Shown in pieces: positions 50,711 through 59,291 of a DNA stretch of 64,000 nucleotides. The notes under the pieces are model-generated. The model was given only the letters and a program-made list of their open reading frames with translations, had not been told where the DNA came from and searched no databases. Position numbers and translations under genes: made by a program. Source of the stretch: Dongia_B sp035539215 (GTDB lineage: Bacteria > Pseudomonadota > Alphaproteobacteria > Dongiales > Dongiaceae); contig DATLIX010000134.1 in NCBI GenBank assembly GCA_035539215.1, positions 1 through 64,000 on the forward strand, written 5' to 3'. The stretch's first letter is position 1. Every line of letters starts with the position of its first letter.

Positions 50711-51700
50711 TCAGAATTTGTTTTGCCGCCGCCAAGCAGCCGGCGGCGTGCCGACAAGGCTCTTGAACGTCCGCGTCAGATGCGCCTGATCCGCGAACCC
50801 GCAATCTATTGCAATCTGCGGCAAGGGGACCGATGTCAGCACCAGAAGGCTCTTGGCCTTCTGCACGCGATATTCAAGCAGCCAGCGATGCGGCGGAAAG
50901 CCGGTTGAGTTCTTGAACGCCCTGATGAAGTGACCGCGCGATAGATTACATTGCGCCGCGAGCGTGTCGATCGTGATCCCCACGGCAGCATTGGCGACGA
51001 TGAGTTCCTTCGCCCGCCTCTCCTGCCACGGCGATAAGGTGACGCCGCCTTCCGCGGGAGAGCGCCGCATCCCGCCATAGGTATGGGCAAAGTGGAGAAG
51101 CAGCTCGAGCGCGACATGGGTGGCCATGAGAAACGTTTTTTGCTGCCCACCGGCGAGATAGGGTAAAAGGCGATTTCCGAGCGTGGCTGCCACGGGGTCG
51201 TAGGTCGCGCGCGGCCAGGATAGTCCGGCAATACGTCGACCGCCATGTTCGCTCGCCAGTTCGTCGAGCGTTTCTCTCGGTATATAGAAATGCAGACTGT
51301 CATAAGGTCCGCTCGGGCAGGCGGTCGGATTGTCTTCGAAATCGACGACGCTGACGCTGCCGGGGAGATACGGGCCGGAATAGGCCTCCCGGTTGCCAAG
51401 CCAAAGCTTATGCGATTCGATTGCCCGGAGCTGCAGCATCACGCTGAAGGCTTCTTCTGCCGGTATTGCCGCGGTTCGGGTACCCGCTGGAATCGAGCCC
51501 GTCAGACGCGTGGCTGCGAAAGAAATGCGTTGTTGCGTTCCAAGAAGAACGGTCGGCGCGGTTTTTACATGGAAGTGCGCACCCAGCCGCTGCCCGAAGG
51601 CTTCCATCGGCGCGCAATTCGGCGGATCTGGATATGACGCCGACTGACGGGTAACCAGGGCCAGGCTTCGTCGACGGTCGCTCATTGCTGTCTGTAACAT
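50711..51700 (-). CDS. AraC-family transcriptional regulator
   Basis: A 329-residue regulator. The N-terminal part (about 1-215) is an effector region including a GPYDSLHFYIPRETLDELA segment frequent in AraC proteins of this group. The C-terminal AraC DNA-binding domain (about 225-325) has two helix-turn-helices: LAAQCNLSRGHFIRAFKNST and LPQIAIDCGFADQAHLTRTF. The start at 51700 follows GGGGAGACC. Encoded directly before the isochorismatase operon, it is the probable regulator of that operon and perhaps of the VOC-porin pair. Confidence 0.9.
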   Translation of the reverse strand: MLQTAMSDRRRSLALVTRQSASYPDPPNCAPMEAFGQRLGAHFHVKTAPTVLLGTQQRISFAATRLTGSIPAGTRTAAIPAEEAFSVMLQLRAIESHKLWLGNREAYSGPYLPGSVSVVDFEDNPTACPSGPYDSLHFYIPRETLDELASEHGGRRIAGLSWPRATYDPVAATLGNRLLPYLAGGQQKTFLMATHVALELLLHFAHTYGGMRRSPAEGGVTLSPWQERRAKELIVANAAVGITIDTLAAQCNLSRGHFIRAFKNSTGFPPHRWLLEYRVQKAKSLLVLTSVPLPQIAIDCGFADQAHLTRTFKSLVGTPPAAWRRQNKF

Positions 51701-51782
51701 CTGGTCTCCCCCACCTTCGTTCCCCGGAGTGAGACTAATGATCCATTGTTGCGTCAGCTGTCTGCGAGACCGCCCCAAATAA

Positions 51783-51794
51783 TTCCAAATTCCG
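51783..51794. promoter_or_regulatory. TTCCAAATTCCG motif upstream of the araC gene
   Basis: An exact 12-nt copy of the motif that also lies just before the winged-helix ATPase gene (52386-52397). It sits 83 nt upstream of the araC start. Shared control by one regulator is possible. Confidence 0.35.
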
Positions 51795-51812
51795 CCGTTC
51801 CCAATCCAGCCC

Positions 51813-51833
51813 AAATCCGACCAGGCCGGATTT
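51813..51833 (-). terminator. Weak hairpin at the ohr stop
   Basis: AAATCCG and CGGATTT form a perfect 7-bp stem around a 7-nt loop at the very end of the Ohr gene. No T run follows on the minus strand. Low-confidence terminator. Confidence 0.3.
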
Positions 51834-52260
51834 AGACCGCCTTTGACTCATCCAGAATAAGCGCCACATCCGCGTCGCCGCGGGCTAGTTGTGAATAGGG
51901 GCATGCGATATGAGCGGCCTGCATGATCTGCTCACCGAGTTCCATGCCGATTTCAGGCAACCGAACGTGAAGCTCCACTGAGAGGGCGAAATGCCCGCCA
52001 TCCCCATGACCGATCGAGACATGCGCCTCGACAGTGACCCGGGTCAAGGCAATGCCGCGCTGACGCGCTTCCAGATCAATGGCGGCCCCAAAACATGCAC
52101 TATAAGCGACGGCAAAGAGCTGTTCGGGATTATATCCCTTTCCGGACCCCCCCATCGAGGCCGGCGGATCCACGCGCAATTCTTCCTCACGCCCCGCGAT
52201 CCGGGCGATGCCCGCCCGCCCCCCCTGGACTTCGGCTACGGCAGTATAGAACGGTTCCAA
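51832..52260 (-). CDS. ohr: Organic hydroperoxide resistance protein Ohr (OsmC family)
   Basis: A 142-residue thiol peroxidase that reduces organic hydroperoxides using lipoyl-type electron donors. It starts with the family sequence EPFYTAVAEVQGGRAG. Peroxidatic Cys56 lies in NPEQLFAVAYSACFGAA and resolving Cys120 in ACPYSQ, the two-Cys layout that separates Ohr from OsmC. The start is a TTG at 52260 with AAAGAAG before it; another in-frame TTG at 52287 would add nine residues. There is no MarR-type OhrR in the window. The neighbouring ATPase regulator is divergent across about 140 nt. Confidence 0.93.
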   Translation of the reverse strand: MEPFYTAVAEVQGGRAGIARIAGREEELRVDPPASMGGSGKGYNPEQLFAVAYSACFGAAIDLEARQRGIALTRVTVEAHVSIGHGDGGHFALSVELHVRLPEIGMELGEQIMQAAHIACPYSQLARGDADVALILDESKAV

Positions 52261-52375
52261 CGTTTCTTCTTTCCCGCGGCGAGACAACGGCTACCGGTTA
52301 CGGGCGCAGCGACCCCGCCGCTTTAATTGCACAATGTCAAACTGTGGCAATATGCCATGAAGTCCACTACTGTAG

Positions 52376-52397
52376 TTCCAAATTTTTCCAAATTCCG
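52376..52397. promoter_or_regulatory. Tandem TTCCAAATT repeats before the winged-helix ATPase gene
   Basis: TTCCAAATT occurs at 52376-52384 and again at 52386-52394, the second as part of TTCCAAATTCCG. They end 5 nt before the GTG start at 52403 (14 nt before the ATG at 52412). The same 12-mer lies upstream of araC at 51783. Autoregulation is a possible explanation. Confidence 0.4.
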
Positions 52398-52402
52398 ACT
52401 AC

Positions 52403-55252
52403 GTGAGTGCTATGCCAGAAGTCGTAACTGCGTACATTTTTGGCAAGTTTCGTCTGACTCCAGCGCGCCGGCAGTTGCTCAAGGAAGATGATGAGGTCCT
52501 GATACGCAGCCGCCCCTTCGACCTGCTCCTGACCCTTATCGAAAGACGGGGACAGGTCGTCTCGAAGGACGAACTCTTTGAACTGGTTTGGCCGGGCCGG
52601 ATTGTTGAAGAAGGCAATCTCACGGTTCATATTTCCACGCTCCGGAAGATCCTGGGGACCGAGACGATCACGACGGTTCCGGGCCAAGGATACCGCTTTG
52701 TCGTGGAAGTAAGGGAAGTCACCAGCGAGCCGCGGGTTTTACCCCGGCACGTCACGCAGCTTGGCAACATCGCCCGTCCGTTGACACGGCTGATCGGCCG
52801 GGAAGCTGCGGTCGAGACAATCTCGAAGCGGCTCGAGGAGTATCGCCTCGTCACCATCGTGGGCGCCGGGGGGATCGGCAAGACGCGCGTTTCGATCGAG
52901 GTCGCCGTGACGCTACGCCAGCAATATACCGGCGGAATATGGCTGGTGGACCTCACCGACGTTGAGAAGCCGGATACTCTACCGGGTCATATCGCCGAAG
53001 CAATGGGCATTGAGCTGGTAGGAGACAACCAGCAGCACCGGCTAAATGTGGCGCTCGGCGAGACGACATGCTTGATCATCCTCGATAGCTGCGAGCATCT
53101 TCTAAGGGCCTCCACAATGGCAGCGGAGGCAATATTGCGTGCTTGCTTCGGCGTTCGCATCCTGGCGACGAGCCGCGAGCCGCTGAGAGCCGAGGGGGAA
53201 AGCATCCATCGGCTGGGTCCACTGACGCTTTCGCCCGAAGACGATGCGATCACCGGGCAGAACATTCGAAGCTTCGCGGCTGCCGATCTTTTCATTGAGA
53301 GAGCGGCCGCGGGGGACGATTCCTTTACCCTCACCGATCACACGGCAGCCACCGTCATGGCGATTTGCCGACGATTGGATGGTATACCTTTGGCTATCGA
53401 ACTCGCCGCCGGGCGACTCAATTCTCTCGGTCTCGACAATCTTCTTCACCGCCTGGATGACAGATTCGACTTTTTGACCGGCGGGCGCCGGACGGCTCTC
53501 CCGCGCCATCAGACCCTGGCCGCGACGCTTGATTGGAGTTTCCGTCTGCTGTCGCCTGCAGAAGCCCAGGTGTTGCGCCGGCTGTCCACGTTTAGCGGAG
53601 GATTTACGATAGCGGCTGCCGAAGCGGTCGCTCGCTGCGACGATATTGAGGCCGGCGGCGATGTCGTCGAACTTTTGAGCAACCTCGTCGCGAAGTCGCT
53701 CATCGCCGTGGAAAACGGGAAATACGCAACGCGCTTCCGTTTGCTCAATACCACAAAATCGTACTTGAACAAGAAACTCGACGAAAGCGGCGAGTGCGCC
53801 ATGATCTTGCGGCGTCACGCCGAGTTCTTTCTTGGCTTGCTGACTGAAGCACAAGGGAATTGGGAACGTGACGCGGCCGATGAGTGGCTCGAAACATATC
53901 GTCCCGAGGTCGAGAATATCCGTTTGGCGCTGAATTGGGCGTTTGGCGGAGAAGGTGACGTGACGCTTGGAATTTCCCTCGCTTCCGTGGCGGTTGGCCC
54001 GATGTTTGAAATGGGTCTCCTTGAATCCTCTCGCCAGATCGCCGAGAGGGCAATCGCCGAATTGTCGGCATCCGATCAACCCAATCTCAGAGAGGAGATG
54101 GTCCTCCAGGCCAATCTTGGTGCAGCGCTCTTATATACGAGGGGGCCGGTCCAGGAGACACAGACTGCATGGTCACGCGCTCTCGATATTGCGGTGAGGC
54201 TATCGGACCGACTGGCCGAAGCACGCGCGTTGTGGGGGCTCTGGAGCCACTATCTCTATAGCGGCCAGCCAAGACTGGCGATGGGCTTCGCCGACAGGCA
54301 CGTTGCGCTTGCGCCAGATGACAATGACGTCATGTCCCTGATCAGCTATCGGATCGTCGGCGTTACCCAACACTTTCTCGGCGAGCAGGAGGCGGCACAC
54401 AGGAATTTGTCGGAAGTCATCGCCAACAGCGGCAGCGAGAGCTATCGCCGGCAATCCACGGATCTGCATATCGATCTCGGGATCGCCGATGTCGATATCG
54501 TCGGACGCAGCCATCTGGCGCGGGTCCTTTGGCTGCAAGGCAAGTACCGGGAGTCACTGTCAATGGCCGCACGATCATTGCAGGAGGCAAGGTCAGACGG
54601 CCACCTGATGACCCTAAGCTTTGTTCTCACGGAAGCGGTGATACCGCTTTATCTGTTGGCGGGCGATGAGACTGCCGCGAAAAGCTGCACCGAGATGTTG
54701 TTCAACGAAAAGACTTCGGCTGGCCCGAATATCTGGCAGACCTATGGTCGGTGCTTTGACGCGATAATTCTGATGCGCTCCTACGGAATTGAAGCGGGGC
54801 AGTACCGCTTCCTCGCCGCGCTTGCCGATCTGCGCGCCGCCAACTTTTTCATCCAGGCTCCGTTGATCTTGGGCATGTATGCTGAACTCTTGGTCGAAAG
54901 TGGCTGCTACGATCAGGCGCTCGCTTCTGTCGACGAGGCGCTCGGTCGATGTGACGCGCATGAGGACCGATGGTTCAGGCCGGAACTCCTCAGGATCAAG
55001 GCCAGGATCATGGCCGCGCGCAGCGCGATGGAAGATGCACAGTCCTGTCTCAAGGCCGCGCTGGACTGCGCGGAAAGACAGGGTGCCCTGACATGGCAGC
55101 TTCGAACGGCCACGCAGCTGGCAAAGCTTCGGCATGACTTTTTTCCGGGGGAAGATTGGCGAGAACCATTACTCACCGTCTTTCGAAGGTTTGCGGACGG
55201 ACAGAACACGGAAGACCTGCAGGCCGCCGAAGCGATGCTGGCTTCTGCCTAG
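52403..55252 (+). CDS. Winged-helix regulator with NTPase and TPR-like region (AfsR/CadC-like)
   Basis: A 949-residue single-chain regulator. Residues about 10-102 form an OmpR/PhoB-type winged helix (RSRPFDLLLTLIERRGQVVS, NLTVHISTLRKILG, TVPGQGYRFV). A STAND-type ATPase follows: Walker A GAGGIGKT (154-161), Walker B CLIILDSCEH (about 228-237), sensor region ATSREPLRAEGE. The C-terminal half (about 480-940) is all-helical with TPR-like repeats that may bind a signal or partner. It has no membrane segment. The start is GTG 52403 or ATG 52412. Likely targets are neighbouring ohr, adenylate cyclase or katG; this is inferred from proximity. Confidence 0.88.
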   Translation: MSAMPEVVTAYIFGKFRLTPARRQLLKEDDEVLIRSRPFDLLLTLIERRGQVVSKDELFELVWPGRIVEEGNLTVHISTLRKILGTETITTVPGQGYRFVVEVREVTSEPRVLPRHVTQLGNIARPLTRLIGREAAVETISKRLEEYRLVTIVGAGGIGKTRVSIEVAVTLRQQYTGGIWLVDLTDVEKPDTLPGHIAEAMGIELVGDNQQHRLNVALGETTCLIILDSCEHLLRASTMAAEAILRACFGVRILATSREPLRAEGESIHRLGPLTLSPEDDAITGQNIRSFAAADLFIERAAAGDDSFTLTDHTAATVMAICRRLDGIPLAIELAAGRLNSLGLDNLLHRLDDRFDFLTGGRRTALPRHQTLAATLDWSFRLLSPAEAQVLRRLSTFSGGFTIAAAEAVARCDDIEAGGDVVELLSNLVAKSLIAVENGKYATRFRLLNTTKSYLNKKLDESGECAMILRRHAEFFLGLLTEAQGNWERDAADEWLETYRPEVENIRLALNWAFGGEGDVTLGISLASVAVGPMFEMGLLESSRQIAERAIAELSASDQPNLREEMVLQANLGAALLYTRGPVQETQTAWSRALDIAVRLSDRLAEARALWGLWSHYLYSGQPRLAMGFADRHVALAPDDNDVMSLISYRIVGVTQHFLGEQEAAHRNLSEVIANSGSESYRRQSTDLHIDLGIADVDIVGRSHLARVLWLQGKYRESLSMAARSLQEARSDGHLMTLSFVLTEAVIPLYLLAGDETAAKSCTEMLFNEKTSAGPNIWQTYGRCFDAIILMRSYGIEAGQYRFLAALADLRAANFFIQAPLILGMYAELLVESGCYDQALASVDEALGRCDAHEDRWFRPELLRIKARIMAARSAMEDAQSCLKAALDCAERQGALTWQLRTATQLAKLRHDFFPGEDWREPLLTVFRRFADGQNTEDLQAAEAMLASA

Positions 55253-55297
55253 ATCGCATACGCCGGGCTTTGCCAGGCAGCTGTCGTGTTATGCCGC

Positions 55298-56500
55298 CTA
55301 ATATTGGAGAGCGAATACCCCAATCGGCCCATCGAGCCCGCGAAGGTGATGGTCACCAAGGCGTTCCAAGGCTTCATGGCAGCCTGCCAATTTGACAAAA
55401 GCTTCCGAAAAAAGGACCGATCGCCGCACTTTTTTGGTCAGCCCTTCCAGCCTCGATGCAACATTCACCGCCGCGCCGATAACGGTGAAGTCTAGCCGGC
55501 TGCGCGAGCCAATGTTCCCATACATCACGTCACCGACATGGACACCCATTCCGTATTCCAGCGGATCCAGGCCCGATGACTGCACAGTCTCATTGAGGCG
55601 ATCTATCGCTGCTCGGGCTTCGCAAATCGCGCGTAGCAGATTGGAGCAGGCCAGAACTTCGGACAGAGGGAAAACAGCGAGGAGTCCGTCGCCCATAAAC
55701 TTGAGAATTTCGCCGCCATATTTCTCAATCGGCCCTGTTACGGCATCGAAATATCCATTCAGTAGATCGATGACCAGGTCCCTCGGGCGGGTATGCGACA
55801 ATGCAGTGAAGTTCCTAAGATCGCATAGGATAATCGCAGCGCCGACCGTAGCACCGCTACCACGGGTCGTCGCGCCCTCCAGGATCTGCTCGCTCGCGTG
55901 AGGACCGACGTAGGTTTCCAACAGCGTTCGCGCGAGCTGATTTTTTATACGGATCTCGCTCACAAGCGCCAGGGCCGGAAGGATATTGGCCAACAAATCG
56001 ATGTGCCCGTCGTCGAACCCTGCCGTTGCATCTGAGGCAAATGAAACCAGGTGCCGCTTGCCGAGGGTATGGTCGAGTGGGAGGGCGATATAGTCGCTCA
56101 AGCCGGCCGCTTTAAGGTCGGTAAAAAACTGATAGTGATGGCTGCCGAGCTCGAGCGCATCGAGGCGCTGCCGAATCAGGTCCGCGCCAAGTGTGATGTC
56201 TCTTAGCGGGCTATCCAAGAATTCAGGCGTTTCCTCGACATGGTAGCCAACTGTCTGCAGCTCCGCGGCGGAGCCGCCCCGGTTCCAGATAATCCTGGTG
56301 CCGACCCACTGGGGATGTTGAACCCGAAAATGGAGGCTTGCTTTGGCTATCGGCAGCCCTGCACCAAGCAGTTTCTTACACAATTCCGCAAAGATGTCCT
56401 CGATGCTAGGCCTGCAATGCGTCCCCCGCATGAGCCAGTCCAGAATGGCCCGCTCGTGAGCTCCTGACGCTTGCGGAATTGAGAGCGGTTGTGCTCTCAT
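55298..56500 (-). CDS. Class III adenylate cyclase with novel N-terminal region
   Basis: A 400-residue cytosolic cyclase. The C-terminal catalytic domain (about 216-395) is complete: metal Asp227 (CDLRNFTAL) and Asp271 (KFMGDGLLAVF), adenine-selecting Lys267 and Asp337 (RLDFTVIG), transition-state Asn346 and Arg350 (VNVASRLEG). All residues fit ATP to cAMP conversion. The N-terminal 200 residues (LDWLMRGTHCRPSIEDIFAE) may be a GAF-like sensory module, as often seen with this cyclase group, but no firm match can be made. Start chosen at MRAQPLSIPQ after CAGGAGATA. Divergent from katG. Confidence 0.9.
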   Translation of the reverse strand: MRAQPLSIPQASGAHERAILDWLMRGTHCRPSIEDIFAELCKKLLGAGLPIAKASLHFRVQHPQWVGTRIIWNRGGSAAELQTVGYHVEETPEFLDSPLRDITLGADLIRQRLDALELGSHHYQFFTDLKAAGLSDYIALPLDHTLGKRHLVSFASDATAGFDDGHIDLLANILPALALVSEIRIKNQLARTLLETYVGPHASEQILEGATTRGSGATVGAAIILCDLRNFTALSHTRPRDLVIDLLNGYFDAVTGPIEKYGGEILKFMGDGLLAVFPLSEVLACSNLLRAICEARAAIDRLNETVQSSGLDPLEYGMGVHVGDVMYGNIGSRSRLDFTVIGAAVNVASRLEGLTKKVRRSVLFSEAFVKLAGCHEALERLGDHHLRGLDGPIGVFALQY

Positions 56501-56646
56501 TGGATATCTCCTGAGAGGAAAGTTTGAACAGAATGCTCGCGGGCCGGTAACGGGTACATTGTTCTCTTTTTGCAAAAGCCTATTGAACACAAACGGCTTT
56601 CTTTGATCATTTTTAATGGCATGATCGACTGACACCGGTCGTGATG

Positions 56647-56664
56647 TTGAATTGCCGTATTCAA
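56647..56664. promoter_or_regulatory. Inverted repeat in the cyclase-katG divergent region
   Basis: TTGAAT-TGCCGT-ATTCAA, perfect 6-bp arms, 98 nt before the katG start and about 147 nt before the cyclase start. It could be a binding site for a peroxide-responsive regulator, but it does not match a full OxyR consensus. Confidence 0.35.
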
Positions 56665-56761
56665 TCCTCCCGGCACGGAATATAGGTACGGGACACCGTC
56701 CACGAGTCAGACCGAGCGTAACATCCTCGCAATATGAGCCGAACCCAAAGGGGGAAGAGAA

Positions 56762-58939
56762 ATGGCGAATGAAGGCAAATGTCCGTTCACGCACGCGACC
56801 CGTGCTTATTCGAACCGCGACTGGTGGCCGAACCAGGTGAACGTTCAGATCCTCCACCAACACACAGCGCGCTCCAATCCTCTAGGTGAAGCATTTGACT
56901 ACGCCAAGGAATTCGAGAGCCTCGACCTCAATGCGGTGATAGCGGATCTCAAGGCACTGATGACGGATTCCCAGGATTGGTGGCCGGCCGATTTCGGTCA
57001 CTATGGGCCGCTCTTCATCCGCATGGCCTGGCATAGTGCCGGTACCTATCGGATCGGCGATGGCCGAGGTGGCGCCGGTGCCGGTCAGCAGCGCTTTGCG
57101 CCGCTCAATAGCTGGCCGGACAATGTGAACCTCGACAAGGCACGCCGGCTCATCTGGCCGATCAAGCAGAAATACGGGAACAAGATTTCCTGGGCGGATC
57201 TCATCATCCTCACCGGCAATGTCGCCCTTGAAAGCATGGGCTTCAAGACCTTCGGGTTTGGTGGCGGGCGTGAAGACAGCTGGGAACCCGACTTGGATAT
57301 TTATTGGGGCTCTGAAGGCAAATGGCTGGCTGACGAAAGGTATTCCGGGGACCGCGATCTGCAAAATCCCCTCGCCGCCGTGCAAATGGGGCTCATCTAT
57401 GTCAATCCGGAGGGGCCGAACGGCACGCCGGACCCGCTCGCGGCGGCGCGCGATATCCGCGAGACCTTCGCGCGCATGGCCATGGATGACGAGGAGACCG
57501 TGGCGCTGATCGCCGGCGGCCATACCTTCGGCAAAACCCATGGCGCCGGGGACGCCACCTTGGTCGGATTGGAGCCGGAAGGTGCCGGCATCGAGGAGCA
57601 GGGGCTCGGCTGGAAGAGCAAGTTCCGGTCTGGCGTAGGTGGCGATGCGATCGGCAGCGGCCTGGAAGTCACCTGGACCACAACGCCGACCAAGTGGGGC
57701 AATGGCTTCTTCTCGAGCCTTTTCGGCTATGAATGGGAGCTGACCAAGAGCCCCGCTGGCGCACATCAATGGACGGCCAAGAATGGGGCCGGCGCTGGTA
57801 CGGTGCCGGATGCCCATGACCCTTCGAAGCGCCACGCACCGACGATGCTGACGACCGATCTTTCACTGCGGGTTGACCCTGCTTACGAAAAGATCTCGCG
57901 GCGTTTCTATGAGAACGCGGACCAGTTTGCCGACGCCTTTGCCCGGGCTTGGTTCAAGCTCACCCATCGCGACATGGGACCAATTGTGCGCTATCGCGGC
58001 CCGCTCATCCCTCAGGAAACCCTCATCTGGCAGGATCCGGTTCCGGCGGTCGACCATCCGCTGATCAATGAGCAGGACATCGCGGCACTGAAGGCGAAAG
58101 TCCTGGCTTCCGGGCTGTCAGTGGCCGAACTGGTATCAACCGCCTGGGCCTCCGCCTCGACCTTCCGGGGCTCCGACAAGCGCGGCGGCGCCAATGGCGC
58201 CCGTATCCGCCTGGCGCCGCAAAAAGATTGGGAGGTCAATGAGCCGGCCCAGCTCGCCAAGGTGCTGCCGGCACTGGAGAAGATCCAGAATGAATTCAAC
58301 GCCTCGCAATCCGGCGGCAAGAAGGTCTCGCTTGCCGATCTGATCGTTCTCGCCGGCACGGCCGCGGTCGAGAAGGCCGCCAAGGATGGCGGTTTCGACG
58401 TGAAGGCCGCTTTCACCCCGGGCCGCATGGACGCCTCCCAAGAGCAGACTGATGTCCACTCCTTTGCGCCGCTGGAGCCTGCTGCCGATGGTTTCCGCAA
58501 TTATGAGAGTGCCAGGATGCGGCTCTCGCCGGAGGAACACCTGGTGGACCGCGCCCAGCTGCTGAAGCTGAGCGCACCCGAACTAGCTGTTCTGGTCGGC
58601 GGCCTGCGCGTCCTCGGCGCCAATGCCGGCAAGTCCGGCCACGGTATCTTCACCAAGCGGCCCGGTGCGCTGACGAATGACTTCTTCGTCAACCTGCTCG
58701 ACATGGGCACGCAGTGGATGCCGCTCGGCGGGTCCGAACTCGTCTTCGAAGGGCGCGATAGGAAGACGAATGCGGTCAAGTGGACAGCGACCCGGGCCGA
58801 CTTGATCTTCGGTTCGCATTCCCAGTTGCGCGCCGTCGCAGAGGTTTATGCCAGCGCAGATGCCAAGGAGAAGTTCGTGAAGGATTTCGTCGCGGCTTGG
58901 ACAAAAGTTATGCACCTCGATCGCTTCGATCTGGCTTGA
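56762..58939 (+). CDS. katG: Catalase-peroxidase KatG
   Basis: A 725-residue bifunctional heme enzyme that removes hydrogen peroxide. The N-terminal active domain has distal Arg87, Trp90 and His91 (RMAWHSAGTYR) and the proximal His in AGGHTFGKTHGAG. The Tyr of the Met-Tyr-Trp adduct lies in GLIYVNPEGPNG. The C-terminal duplicated domain is complete and ends KVMHLDRFDLA. Length matches the family. The AAAGGGGGAAGAGAA ribosome-binding site precedes the ATG. Monocistronic; divergent from the adenylate cyclase gene. Confidence 0.97.
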   Translation: MANEGKCPFTHATRAYSNRDWWPNQVNVQILHQHTARSNPLGEAFDYAKEFESLDLNAVIADLKALMTDSQDWWPADFGHYGPLFIRMAWHSAGTYRIGDGRGGAGAGQQRFAPLNSWPDNVNLDKARRLIWPIKQKYGNKISWADLIILTGNVALESMGFKTFGFGGGREDSWEPDLDIYWGSEGKWLADERYSGDRDLQNPLAAVQMGLIYVNPEGPNGTPDPLAAARDIRETFARMAMDDEETVALIAGGHTFGKTHGAGDATLVGLEPEGAGIEEQGLGWKSKFRSGVGGDAIGSGLEVTWTTTPTKWGNGFFSSLFGYEWELTKSPAGAHQWTAKNGAGAGTVPDAHDPSKRHAPTMLTTDLSLRVDPAYEKISRRFYENADQFADAFARAWFKLTHRDMGPIVRYRGPLIPQETLIWQDPVPAVDHPLINEQDIAALKAKVLASGLSVAELVSTAWASASTFRGSDKRGGANGARIRLAPQKDWEVNEPAQLAKVLPALEKIQNEFNASQSGGKKVSLADLIVLAGTAAVEKAAKDGGFDVKAAFTPGRMDASQEQTDVHSFAPLEPAADGFRNYESARMRLSPEEHLVDRAQLLKLSAPELAVLVGGLRVLGANAGKSGHGIFTKRPGALTNDFFVNLLDMGTQWMPLGGSELVFEGRDRKTNAVKWTATRADLIFGSHSQLRAVAEVYASADAKEKFVKDFVAAWTKVMHLDRFDLA

Positions 58940-59045
58940 GTTGAACACTGGAGTGCCGGGGCGTCCTGGGACGTCTCGGCAGCCATTTTCCGCCACTTGC
59001 CTGCCCTGACGCCGGAGGCCGAAGCGCCGGTTTCTTCCTCGAGGC

Positions 59046-59172
59046 CCCCGCGGTTCTCCGCGACAAAATCGACAAAGGCGCGCCGCCAGATGCGGTCCTT
59101 CCTGGTGTACGAGAACATCAAACAGTTATGACTCTTTAGATCAGCCGGCGACGGCGGCGCAGGCTCACTCTT
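59046..59172 (-). pseudogene. Remnant of a LysR-family regulator
   Basis: On the minus strand, the frame reading SPADLKSHNCLMFSYTRKD joins the typical LysR effector-domain segment (P-x-DL-x-x-HxCL-x-F-S) directly to RRAFVDFVAENRG, a typical LysR C-terminus. About 100 residues that normally separate the two are missing. A TAA stop lies just upstream (59173-59175) and the DNA-binding half is gone. It lies in the 352-nt gap between katG and the FMN reductase, the usual place for a divergent LysR gene controlling such a reductase. Confidence 0.6.
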
Positions 59173-59200
59173 TTAGCGAGATTGATATGGCGGCGCCAAG

Positions 59201-59215
59201 CTTATCGGCGATACG
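59201..59215. promoter_or_regulatory. Shared palindromic operator, site C (before FMN reductase)
   Basis: CTTATCGGCGATACG, with inverted arms TATCG/CGATA around a central G. The 12-nt core TATCGGCGATAC is identical to that of site A (61473). It is 77 nt upstream of the reductase start, beside the LysR remnant, and is followed by TTCGT as in site B. Confidence 0.6.
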
Positions 59216-59291
59216 TTCGTCCGATGGACTTGCATTCCCGATCGGTGCACATAATGCAGAGCGTAGGATCTCCAAGAGAGGTGTAGCACCG

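Noticed and set aside
52403..58939. A defence island built on the STAND ATPase
   Set aside because: The ATPase carries a DNA-binding winged helix at its N-terminus and no effector nuclease, TIR or protease domain; the neighbours are peroxide and cAMP genes, so a transcription regulator is the simpler reading.
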